Shown piece by piece: positions 1 through 6,268 of a stretch of 16,041 bases of DNA. The stretch's first letter is position 1. The number at the start of each line of letters is the position of its first letter. A model generated the notes under the pieces. That model was not told the DNA's origin. It did no database searches and was given only the letters and a program-made list of their open reading frames with translations. This DNA comes from Verrucomicrobiota bacterium (GTDB lineage Bacteria > Verrucomicrobiota > Verrucomicrobiia > Chthoniobacterales > UBA10450): positions 1 through 16,041 of the forward strand of contig QHON01000180.1 of NCBI GenBank assembly GCA_003218815.1. Reading direction: 5' to 3'. Position numbers and translations under genes: made by a program.

Positions 1-933
1 CCATGTAGTGCATGCGCGCCAGCGGGAACACGCCAACAAGCTTCGTGATCATCTTCACGAGCAAGAGAGCCCCAATTATTCCGAGGCCGGTCCAGAGCAC
101 CGGCAAGGAAACGTAAAGCCCCGCCTTGATGAAATAGAATGGCGTAAAGATCGCGAACGCGATGCTGCGCATTCGGTTTACGAGCGTTTTGTCGCGCAGA
201 AAAACGCCGGCCAAAACAAGACCTACGAGATATGCCGGTAAGACAGCCTCGCTTTTCGCTGTTGTTGCCAGGCCGCCCAGAAAAAACAGGATAAAAAAAA
301 TGAATTTAACCTCAGGCTCACTGACGCGCGTGGCTCCCAATCGCTCGATAATGGATTGCGTCCATCTCGGCATGAACCACAGCACCACGCACATCACGAC
401 CACGAATACGACGAGCCACATGTCGAAGGTTGCGAACAGAACCCCCAGGGCGAGAACTGTGCCGAAGTCGGTAATGAAACACGCCGCCAGAATAGTTTTA
501 CCCATAGCCGTCTCGCTATAACCGCCTTCGATCATCACTGCATAAACGACCGCCACCGAAGTGGTGGAGAGTGCAACTCCAGCGATCTGGGCCTGGTGCA
601 GTGGCCAGCCGAGAATGAACTGGGCAAATAGCCACACGATCGCGAACGGCACGCCGAAAGAAAGAATACCGATCAATCGCTGGCGCGCAGATTCGCTTTT
701 AGCGAACGGGGATCGATTTCTGCGCCGGCGAGAAACGTCAGCACGCCGCTGCCGAGCAGCGCGAGAAAATTGATCCAATCGGTCGTCGCGTGAATTCCAA
801 GAAAATTTCCCGCGACGACACCAACGAGAATCTCGACCAATGCGACAGATATACCTGCCCAAATTGAAATGAGGCTCGCTGAAAGCGCGAGCGCCATCCA
901 AATCGCAGCAATAAACCAAACGTTTTGCGTCAT
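1..933 (-). pseudogene. CPA2-type Na+/H+ (cation:proton) antiporter, frameshifted and cut by the window edge
   Basis: The gene starts at ATG 933, which sits five bases after a very strong AAAGGAGGAG ribosome binding site; an in-frame ATG at 957 lies inside a leader hairpin and is not preferred. The first 86 codons give hydrophobic helices ending in AGAEIDPRSLKANLRAS, then TGA at 673-675. The rest of the protein is encoded in the -1 frame from about position 690 down to the edge: LIGILSFGVPF, ALSTTSVAVVYAV, ITDFGTVLALGVLF and FFLGGLATTAKSEAVLPAYLVGL segments are all typical of KefB/NhaP-like CPA2 exchangers. One missing base near 680-690 would explain it. The family exchanges Na+ or K+ for H+ across the inner membrane. 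Upstream lies a fluoride-riboswitch-like leader, and some members of this family are known to sit under that riboswitch. It may be a true pseudogene or a sequencing/assembly error; no canonical slippery heptamer is visible at the shift. The C-terminal end is outside the window. Confidence 0.85.
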
Positions 934-970
934 AACTCCTCCTTTGCCTTTCGGCATTAGCAGGAGTCAT
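931..970 (-). promoter_or_regulatory. Riboswitch expression platform that sequesters the ribosome binding site
   Basis: The minus-strand segment ATGACTCCT (970-962) can pair with AGGAGTTAT (940-932), nine pairs with one G-U. This covers part of the Shine-Dalgarno AAAGGAGGAG (945-936) and the first bases of start codon ATG 933. Between them is a TGCC-GAAA-GGCA hairpin (956-945) with a GNRA-type loop. The same ACTCC bases are needed for the aptamer pseudoknot, so ligand binding and RBS masking are mutually exclusive. This predicts translation ON when ligand is bound. The base pairings are visible; the switching behaviour is inference. Confidence 0.65.
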
Positions 971-1013
971 TAGCTACGCGGTTTTCCTTTTCAGGACGGC
1001 AAACTCCATTGCC
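960..1013 (-). promoter_or_regulatory. Fluoride riboswitch (crcB motif) aptamer candidate
   Basis: Read on the minus strand, stem P1 is GGCAA/TTGCC (1013-998) closing a TGGAGT loop. It is followed by a TCCT-GAAA-AGGA mini-hairpin, then AACCGC, a short GTA turn, and GCTAATGACTCCTGC (974-960). The fluoride aptamer family has this order: a GGnGATGG-type stem-loop, AACCGC, and GCTGATGRCTCCTGC. The diagnostic pseudoknot is present, with loop GGAGT pairing to ACTCC. The leader belongs to a Na+/H+ antiporter gene, one of the gene classes known under this riboswitch. Departures from the consensus are an A in place of G in GCTAATG and a stem after AACC reduced to about two base pairs (GC/GC), so the aptamer may be degenerate. 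The identification rests on recalled consensus, not on a covariance search. Confidence 0.75.
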
Positions 1014-1161
1014 TTGGCCGGACTCTACCGACATCTTTATTTCGGATCAACCAAGAGATTAGATGCCACCGCGCACAACACGCGGAGCGCGGACGCCGTC
1101 AAAGCCGATCGGCCAGCCGCCGGAAGACACCTCAATTCCTCCACGGCGGTAAGAATGACAA

Positions 1162-1947
1162 TTACATCTTGAAGCGTTCGCCGAGGTAAAGCTGACGGCT
1201 AATGGGATCGCTGATGAGAAAATCTTTTGTGCCTTCGCTCTCGACGCGGCCTTCGAAAATCAAATAGGCGCGATCCACGATCGACAAGGTTTCGCGCACA
1301 TTGTGATCGGTGATCATGATGGCGAGCCCCAACTTGCGCAGATTCACGATAATCTGTTGCACGTCGTAGACAGCAATCGGATCGACGCCACTAAACGGTT
1401 CGTCAAGCATCAGCAGCTTTGGCTTGGTCACCAGCGAGCGCGCAATGGTCAGGCGCCGTTTCTCGCCCCCGCTCAAGGTCAGCGCGGTATTTTTCGCGAT
1501 CCGCTCAATGCCAAACTGGTGCAGCAATTGATCACAACGATTCCGCCGCTCCGTTTTGCTCAGCGGGAGTGTTTCTAAAATTGCCATGATATTTTGCTCC
1601 ACCGTCATCTTCCGGAAAATCGATTCCTCCTGCGGCAAATAACCCATGCCGAGACGGGCACGTTTGTACATTGGGTAATTAGTGACGTCGGTATCCGAAA
1701 AAATGACACGACCGCTATTTGGCCTAACGAGTCCCACGATCATGTAAAAACTGGTCGTTTTGCCTGCGCCGTTCGGCCCGAGCAATCCAACGATTTCGCC
1801 GGCGTTGACGTGCATGTTGATCCCGTCCACCACCGCCCGACCTCCATAAATCTTTACCAACTGGTCAGTAGTAAGGACATTCTCGGGTTTTGCCGAAACC
1901 GGAGAAGTGACTTTCAGACTCGAGACAGGCGCAGTTTGGCTGATCAT
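1162..1947 (-). CDS. lptB: LPS export ABC transporter ATP-binding protein LptB
   Basis: This 261-residue ATPase powers extraction of LPS from the inner membrane together with LptF/LptG, which are not in this window. All ABC motifs are present: Walker A GPNGAGKT (57-64), Q-loop YLPQEES (Q106), signature LSGGEKRR (158-165), Walker B LLMLDEPFSGVDP with catalytic E183, and the switch histidine in MITDHNVRETL (H215). YLPQEESIFRKMTV and ITDHNVRETL are characteristic of LptB rather than of general ABC ATPases. An N-terminal extension of about 20-25 residues precedes the domain compared with E. coli LptB. The ATG start overlaps the lptA-like stop (ATGA), indicating translational coupling. It is the last gene of the kdsA-lptC-lptA-lptB group. 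Confidence 0.95.
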   Translation of the reverse strand: MISQTAPVSSLKVTSPVSAKPENVLTTDQLVKIYGGRAVVDGINMHVNAGEIVGLLGPNGAGKTTSFYMIVGLVRPNSGRVIFSDTDVTNYPMYKRARLGMGYLPQEESIFRKMTVEQNIMAILETLPLSKTERRNRCDQLLHQFGIERIAKNTALTLSGGEKRRLTIARSLVTKPKLLMLDEPFSGVDPIAVYDVQQIIVNLRKLGLAIMITDHNVRETLSIVDRAYLIFEGRVESEGTKDFLISDPISRQLYLGERFKM

Positions 1948-2621
1948 GGCTTCGGCGAAGGGGGAGAGGTCGGAGACGGTTTTGTTTCGTTTTTTGTTTC
2001 ATCCTTCGGCTGCTGTCGAATCTCGGTGCGACTTGGCCCATGCGTGGTCAGCTGGCTGTTCTGGTTAATAATCATGACCGTATCAGGATTGGTCGCCACG
2101 TGCATGTTCTGTCCTTCCTGCACACGCGGTGTCCCCGTCAATTCAACATCCCCGGTCGCAGCCGTGTAGATCGCTTTATCGGCTCGACCGATCGCCCGGG
2201 TCGGCGGCCCGCCGCTGGGGTCCGGCCGGTCGCGGACCAGGCCAACGTTTCCTTCCGCAATGGCCCTTTCAAGGCCCTGATTTTCTCCTTTCGAAATGAA
2301 CACCGTCAATTTGTCGGATTGAAGATTAAATCGCGGATCGGTCACTTTCACACGGCCGCTAAAGATGCCCATACTTTTGTTCGAATCAAAATATGCTTCA
2401 TCGGCATAAATTTCCGTCGTCGTCGGTTCATTAGACTGGAGCGCGTTGCCCCCGCCAAATAACTTATTCGTCGACGATTTCTCTTCCTTTTTCGTCGCTG
2501 GTTTCTCCTGTTTCTTTGGTGGCGCAGAGGCGGATCCCGCCGGCACAGCCGCAATCTGCCCAAACAGTTGCGCTGCCGCCACGCTGGCCATTAGCAGAAT
2601 CAACGTCGCCGGTCTTTTCAT
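1944..2621 (-). CDS. lptA: LptA/OstA-like periplasmic LPS transport protein
   Basis: This 225-residue protein has a signal peptide (MKRPATLILLMASVAAAQLFG), so it should act in the periplasm as part of the LPS bridge to the outer membrane. A Pro/Lys-rich linker (about 30-50) is followed by an OstA-like beta-rich region: EIYADEAYFDSNKSMGIFSG, VKVTDPRFNLQSDKLTVFI, AIAEGNVGLV and RADKAIYTAATGDVELTGTP. The pattern of 'D-x-A-x-y-D, G-n-V, L-t-G-x-P' is the LptA repeat style. The tail is low-complexity (Lys, Pro, Ser rich). It overlaps lptC upstream and lptB downstream by ATGA, which supports the assignment. Sequence similarity in this family is weak, so the symbol rests partly on position. Confidence 0.8.
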   Translation of the reverse strand: MKRPATLILLMASVAAAQLFGQIAAVPAGSASAPPKKQEKPATKKEEKSSTNKLFGGGNALQSNEPTTTEIYADEAYFDSNKSMGIFSGRVKVTDPRFNLQSDKLTVFISKGENQGLERAIAEGNVGLVRDRPDPSGGPPTRAIGRADKAIYTAATGDVELTGTPRVQEGQNMHVATNPDTVMIINQNSQLTTHGPSRTEIRQQPKDETKNETKPSPTSPPSPKP

Positions 2622-3178
2622 TGGCTCGTTTTTCCCGCGAGTTGCGATTGGCCAGTGATCACCATTTTCACATTGCCGATTAATCGTCCCGTCTTTGTGT
2701 TCGTATCGAACTCGACCGAATCGCCAGCGATGTTGAAATCTGCGCGTTGGATCGTTGTACGTTCTTGCGAAGTTAAAATGCGTGTCTTCAAATCGAGCAC
2801 TGAGGTCTGCATGTCAATCTTCAGATCGGTGCGATTCTCTGGAGTATAAGTCGTGATTTTAAGCTGCTGAAAACCGACGTGCTCTTCGTCAATTCGGTGT
2901 GCCGTCCCTGCTTCAAATCTTCCGCGGAGATGACCTTCACCATCGAAATCCGGTAAGACAAGGCCTTTGGCTTCATGGCCGATGGGCAGCGGAATATTTG
3001 TCAGGCTTTGCTCGCTCGGCGAAGTGGTCGATCTCGCCGTGACGGGGCTTTGTTTCTTCTTATGGCCTTTTGATTGGGCAAAGATCTGAGACGCCGATAT
3101 CAAAATCGACAACAAAATCGACAACAGCCAACCGAACCGGCCCCAATTTGCGAAGTGGCCGCTACGAAACAGCAGCAT
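2618..3178 (-). CDS. lptC: LptC-like LPS export periplasmic protein
   Basis: This 186-residue protein has one N-terminal hydrophobic segment (WGRFGWLLSILLSILISAS, about 12-30) that could be a membrane anchor or signal peptide, then a basic Ser/Thr-rich linker. The folded part contains IPLPIGHEAKGLVLPDFD and DLKIDMQTSVLDLKTRIL, then SQERTTIQRADFNIAGDSVEFDT and GRLIGNVKMVI. This resembles the LptC/OstA beta-jellyroll style, where the protein accepts LPS from LptFGB and passes it to LptA. Its first 17 bases overlap the 3' end of kdsA, and its stop overlaps the lptA start (ATGA). The family is poorly conserved in sequence. Assignment as LptC rather than a second LptA-like protein is by gene order and the membrane anchor. 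Confidence 0.7.
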   Translation of the reverse strand: MLLFRSGHFANWGRFGWLLSILLSILISASQIFAQSKGHKKKQSPVTARSTTSPSEQSLTNIPLPIGHEAKGLVLPDFDGEGHLRGRFEAGTAHRIDEEHVGFQQLKITTYTPENRTDLKIDMQTSVLDLKTRILTSQERTTIQRADFNIAGDSVEFDTNTKTGRLIGNVKMVITGQSQLAGKTSQ

Positions 3179-3980
3179 GAATAGCCTTTAACATGCGCAA
3201 GTGCTTCGGCAAATCCTTTAGCGGAATCTGACTCGGCCCATCCGACAAAGCACGCCCCGGATCTTCGTGCACCTCCATAAACATTCCGTCGCACCCCGCG
3301 GCCATAGCGGCCCGCGCTAGTACCGGCGCGAGAACACCATCACCTGAAGTCGCGTCCCCTTCTCCACCCGGCCGTTGTACGGAATGCGTCGCATCGAAGA
3401 TCACGCGATATCCGGCCTCGCGAATCCAATAAAGTGAACGCATATCGGCAACGAGATTGTTGTAACCGAACGTCGTGCCACGCTCAGTAAAACAGAATTT
3501 TTCATTACCGAACGTCACGAGTTTTTCGGCAATGTTTCGCACATCCAATGGCGCGAGGAATTGACCCTTTTTAACATTCATGGCGCGACCCGTTTCCGCG
3601 GCCGCGCGCAGTAAATCGGTTTGGCGACAGAGAAACGCCGGGATTTGTAACATGTCGATCTTTTCCCCAGCAATCTCGGCTTCCCCTGGCGAGTGAACAT
3701 CCGTTGTGACCGGAACTTCTAACTCGTGGCCAATCGCCGAAAGAATCTCGCAACCTTCGTGCACCCCAATTCCACGAAACGAGCGGACCGAAGTTCGATT
3801 CGCTTTGTCATACGACGATTTGAAAACAAGATCGACATCTTCCGCCACGCAAATTTCTGCGATTTTTTTTGCCATCCGCCAAACGAACTTCTCTGATTCA
3901 ATGACGCACGGCCCGAGAATAAACGCCGGACGTTTTCCACCAATGGTGACTTTTCCGAGACGCAAAGGCTTCGCTTTCAT
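3162..3980 (-). CDS. kdsA: 3-deoxy-8-phosphooctulonate (Kdo-8-P) synthase, metal-dependent type
   Basis: The enzyme condenses phosphoenolpyruvate with arabinose 5-phosphate to make Kdo-8-phosphate, the precursor of the LPS inner core; it is cytoplasmic. The 272 residues from ATG 3980 span the whole TIM barrel; a TTG one codon upstream is less likely. Visible family blocks are FILGPCVIES, FKSSYDKANRTS, TDVHSPGEA, LQIPAFLCRQTDLL, NVKKGQF, ERGTTFGYNNLVADMRS, IFDATHSVQ and MEVHEDP...DGPSQIPL. The potential metal ligands are C25, H199, E236 and D247. Cys at the GPC position places it in the metal-dependent class (Aquifex-type) instead of the E. coli type, which has Asn there. No clear Shine-Dalgarno is seen. 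It lies 37 bases after the TMEM164-like gene and overlaps lptC. Confidence 0.96.
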   Translation of the reverse strand: MKAKPLRLGKVTIGGKRPAFILGPCVIESEKFVWRMAKKIAEICVAEDVDLVFKSSYDKANRTSVRSFRGIGVHEGCEILSAIGHELEVPVTTDVHSPGEAEIAGEKIDMLQIPAFLCRQTDLLRAAAETGRAMNVKKGQFLAPLDVRNIAEKLVTFGNEKFCFTERGTTFGYNNLVADMRSLYWIREAGYRVIFDATHSVQRPGGEGDATSGDGVLAPVLARAAMAAGCDGMFMEVHEDPGRALSDGPSQIPLKDLPKHLRMLKAIHAAVS

Positions 3981-4006
3981 CAACGAAATTGCATTCTGTC
4001 GATTCG

Positions 4007-4026
4007 GGCGATTGAGGTCAATCGCC
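4007..4026. repeat. Inverted repeat across the stop of the TMEM164-like gene
   Basis: GGCGATTGA and TCAATCGCC are perfect nine-base arms around a two-base centre (GG), spanning the stop codon at 4018-4020. No T-run follows on either strand, so a classical intrinsic terminator is not supported. It could be an mRNA hairpin between this gene and kdsA or a binding site. Confidence 0.5.
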
Positions 4027-4770
4027 TCTCCCTAGTTGGGCGTCAGGCAGGGGCGGTTCACTGAACCGCCCGCGCCGAATAAAATCGACAACGGCAAAAG
4101 GAGCATACAGGCCGAGAAAAAAGAGCAATGCGACCCCGTGCATCTCCAGCAGATAAAGCGGGCGCAAATCGGAGAGAAAACTCAAAATAGAAAACGCTTC
4201 CGGCTTGTGTAGAAGGAATCCGTAATTAAAACCGGTCAGCTCATCCGCGACTAGGGTGATGATAAAATAAATCTCCGACCAGATAAATGTGCGCACGATG
4301 GACATTGGATACGGCCGGTATTTGCGCGTCAACATTAAGAAAACCACGCCGATGATGATGCCACTGTGAGAAGTAAAAAAGCTGATGAATCGCCAATCTG
4401 GAAACCCAAAACGCAAGTTGGGAGTGAGCACTGCTTGGAGCGTGCCACCGATTCCCCAGAAATACGCCACCTCAAACCAGCGCTGATTTCCGGTCCACAT
4501 CGCCACAATGACGACAACGATTCCCCAGTCACAGAGCTGCAACGGCAACATTTGCTGCCACGTCAAATTGCCATGACTGCGCACAAAAACTAAATAGGCG
4601 ATGTAGTTCACAACGAGGACTGCCGAAAGCAGAGCGACGATTGTGCGTTCGACGCGTGTCGATTTTGTGCGGTGCACGACTGCGGCAAGCGCGAACGGCA
4701 ACGTAATAGTAAGAACAATAACCGTGAGATGTGGCCAGCCGTACGGCTGGAAGACTCGCTCGGGAATCAT
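4018..4770 (-). CDS. TMEM164/YwaF-family integral membrane protein (TIGR02206-like), possible acyltransferase
   Basis: About 250 residues with roughly seven hydrophobic helices. The family signature is recognisable: MLPLQLCDW (C80), FWGIGGTLQAVLTPNL, FFTSHSGIIIGVVFL (H135), FNYGFLLHKP and LYLLEMHGVALLFF. Bacterial members such as YwaF are uncharacterised. Human TMEM164 has been reported as a cysteine-dependent phospholipid acyltransferase, and the conserved Cys and His here would fit a similar chemistry, but that is inference. I chose ATG 4770, giving MIPERVFQPYGWPHLT as in relatives. A TTG at 4806 and a GTG at 4782 are alternatives that add about 12 or 4 residues. It sits between the usp gene and kdsA on the same strand. 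Its 3' end carries two strong inverted repeats. Confidence 0.8.
   Translation of the reverse strand: MIPERVFQPYGWPHLTVIVLTITLPFALAAVVHRTKSTRVERTIVALLSAVLVVNYIAYLVFVRSHGNLTWQQMLPLQLCDWGIVVVIVAMWTGNQRWFEVAYFWGIGGTLQAVLTPNLRFGFPDWRFISFFTSHSGIIIGVVFLMLTRKYRPYPMSIVRTFIWSEIYFIITLVADELTGFNYGFLLHKPEAFSILSFLSDLRPLYLLEMHGVALLFFLGLYAPFAVVDFIRRGRFSEPPLPDAQLGRGD
4051..4071. repeat. Perfect 10-bp inverted repeat with one-base centre inside the 3' end of the TMEM164-like gene
   Basis: GGGCGGTTCA and TGAACCGCCC flank a single C. The repeat is within codons for the basic tail RGRFSEPP. Arms this long with one central base look more like a dyad operator or a cruciform than a stable RNA hairpin. It lies about 25 bases from the inverted repeat at 4007-4026. 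Function is unknown. Confidence 0.55.
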
Positions 4771-4812
4771 TTGTGCCAGCACATGAATAACCGAAAAGAT
4801 CGGCAACTGGGA

Positions 4813-5640
4813 TTAGCGAATCACCCAAAGATTGCAAGGAATCACATCGATGATCCACGCGATGTTATTAGGCAATTGGCCGCTGGCTCCCTCATTTGTC
4901 CGCACGGGCACGACAAGCAAATCCGCCTCGACTGATTGAACGAAATCCGAGGCAGCCAACCCGGTGTTGCCACGGATGCAACGCGCTTCGATCGGGACCT
5001 CGGTCGCTCCCGCGGATAAGACGAATATTTCCAACGCGTCTTCTTCGTATTCATTCGCTTTTTCTTTTCCGCGATTGCCGGCATCCGCCAGACGCGAGGC
5101 GCGCGCCTGATCAAACGTCGTGATAATGCGAATGACATAAAGCCGCTCGCACGCTTCGGCCAACGCGAGCGCCAGAGTTGTTTTCAAAGCCTGCAATCCG
5201 TGCTCGGAGTAGTCGGCAACAAAAACGATTCGGCGCAATGATTTCGGTTTTATTTCCGGTCTGGTGAAGAGCATGACCGAACACGCAGCCTCTCGGACAA
5301 GACGACGCGCGATATTGCCAAGAAACGGGTGCAGCACGACCTCTTTTTCGAGCGCGCCGGCAACTATCATGTCGATGTTGTTGTCGGCAATTACGCGCAG
5401 AATCGCTTCGGCTGGGTCGCCCTGCTCGTAGTGAATGATTGAATCGCTCGGAAGGTGTAATTGCGCGAGCACGTCACTGAATTTCTTCGTAGTTTCCTCG
5501 TTGCGTTCGCCTACATAAATCACACGAAGATCGGATGAAAATCTGTCTCGGATTCGCTTCGCTTCCGAGAGCACTTGTTTAAACCGCGGAGAGAACGTGC
5601 TGGCTACGGCGATCGCTTTGTATGGTGCGGAATCGATCAT
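4813..5640 (-). CDS. Universal stress protein with two UspA domains
   Basis: About 275 residues with tandem UspA-type alpha/beta domains. Domain 1 (about 8-130) runs from KAIAVASTFSPRFKQVLSEAKRI through DMIVAGALEKEV..HPFLGNIARRLVREAACSVMLF, the nucleotide-loop region of the family (degenerate G-x2-G-x9-G-S/T). Domain 2 (about 140-275) runs from RRIVFVADYSEHGLQALKTTLALA to ADLLVVPVRTNEGASGQLPNNIAWIIDVIPCNLWVIR. Usp proteins are cytoplasmic stress-response factors, some binding ATP; the second domain lacks the usual glycine-rich loop and may not bind it. ATG 5640 is chosen because it precedes the domain closely (MIDSAPYKAIAV); a GTG at 5667 would add nine residues. It is divergent from coaD and heads the leftward gene series, though it need not be co-transcribed with kdsA-lptB. 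Confidence 0.85.
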   Translation of the reverse strand: MIDSAPYKAIAVASTFSPRFKQVLSEAKRIRDRFSSDLRVIYVGERNEETTKKFSDVLAQLHLPSDSIIHYEQGDPAEAILRVIADNNIDMIVAGALEKEVVLHPFLGNIARRLVREAACSVMLFTRPEIKPKSLRRIVFVADYSEHGLQALKTTLALALAEACERLYVIRIITTFDQARASRLADAGNRGKEKANEYEEDALEIFVLSAGATEVPIEARCIRGNTGLAASDFVQSVEADLLVVPVRTNEGASGQLPNNIAWIIDVIPCNLWVIR

Positions 5641-5686
5641 CGGGCGGAGATCAATCTTCGGCTGCACAGAGATTTCAGCAACTGTC

Positions 5687-5729
5687 GGTAGAGATTAACA
5701 GCCGTCTCCTCGGCGAGCGCCTCTCTACC
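5687..5729. repeat. Long imperfect inverted repeat / stem-loop in the usp-coaD divergent intergenic region
   Basis: The outer arms GGTAGAGA (5687-5694) and TCTCTACC (5722-5729) are perfectly complementary over eight bases. Inside, read on the minus strand, are two smaller hairpins: GGCG-CT-CGCC and GCCG-AGGAGA-CGGC, which share the central GCC. This multi-stem layout resembles REP/BIME-like intergenic elements or a structured leader for coaD. No second copy was noticed in the window. Confidence 0.5.
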
Positions 5730-5788
5730 ATTTTGTGGCGCGATGCTTGCTTCTTTCCAATTTCCATTTCCTCTGCGAATTTCCGCAC

Positions 5789-6268
5789 ATGCGCAGAGCT
5801 ATTTATCCGGGCAGTTTCGATCCGGTAACCGACGGTCACCTCGATGTGATTGAGCGGGCCCGAAAACTATTCGATGAAGTCATTGTCGCCGTAGCCCATA
5901 ACGACGAGAAACAGCCGTTTTTCTCACTAGAGGAACGTCTCGATTTGCTCCGAGAAACCGCCGGAAAGATCGACAGTGTGCGAATCGCCCAGTTCAAGGG
6001 ATTGCTGGTCGACTTTGCCAGGGCGGAGAAAGCGGGCGCGGTCATTCGCGGTTTGCGAGCCGTGTCCGATTTTGAATTCGAATTTCAAATGGCGCTGATG
6101 AACCGAAAACTCGATGCCGCTGTGGAAACGATTTTCCTCATGCCGAAGGAGGAGTACACTTACCTCAGCTCCCGAATCGTGAAAGAAATCGCGAGTCTCG
6201 GGGGCGATGTTTCCAGCTTTGTCCCTGCTTGCGTCGCCAAGGCGCTGAACAGGAAATTTACTCGATGA
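5789..6268 (+). CDS. coaD: Pantetheine-phosphate adenylyltransferase (CoaD, PPAT)
   Basis: This enzyme transfers AMP from ATP to 4'-phosphopantetheine, the penultimate step of CoA synthesis, in the cytoplasm. From ATG 5789 the protein is 159 residues, the usual family length; the frame stays open 18 codons upstream but that extension is not family-like. The nucleotidyltransferase motif is AIYPGSFDPVTDGHLDVI (with the T/HxGH-type DGH at 15-17), followed by FFSLEERLDLLRE, GLLVDFARAEKAGAVIRGLRAVSDFEFEFQMALMNRKL and the C-terminal YLSSRIVKEIASLGGDVSSFVP, all diagnostic for CoaD. It begins the rightward cluster; its TGA overlaps the ATG of the DUF177 gene. Confidence 0.96.
   Translation: MRRAIYPGSFDPVTDGHLDVIERARKLFDEVIVAVAHNDEKQPFFSLEERLDLLRETAGKIDSVRIAQFKGLLVDFARAEKAGAVIRGLRAVSDFEFEFQMALMNRKLDAAVETIFLMPKEEYTYLSSRIVKEIASLGGDVSSFVPACVAKALNRKFTR

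Noticed and set aside
673..708. Programmed -1 ribosomal frameshift in the antiporter
   Set aside because: The overlap of both frames has no X-XXY-YYZ heptamer (CTA AAA G does not allow P-site re-pairing), so a deletion or sequence error is simpler.
8..773. Overlapping plus-strand reading frames at the left edge
   Set aside because: They are antisense shadows of the antiporter; their translations are Arg/His-rich and family-less, whereas the minus strand gives a clear membrane transporter.
934..957. ATG at 957 as the antiporter start
   Set aside because: This ATG is inside the TGCC-GAAA-GGCA leader hairpin with no ribosome binding site, while ATG 933 follows AAAGGAGGAG.
1069..1092. CCGCGC/GCGCGG repeat downstream of lptB as an intrinsic terminator
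   Set aside because: Six-base stem with a 12-base loop and no T-run after it on the minus strand.
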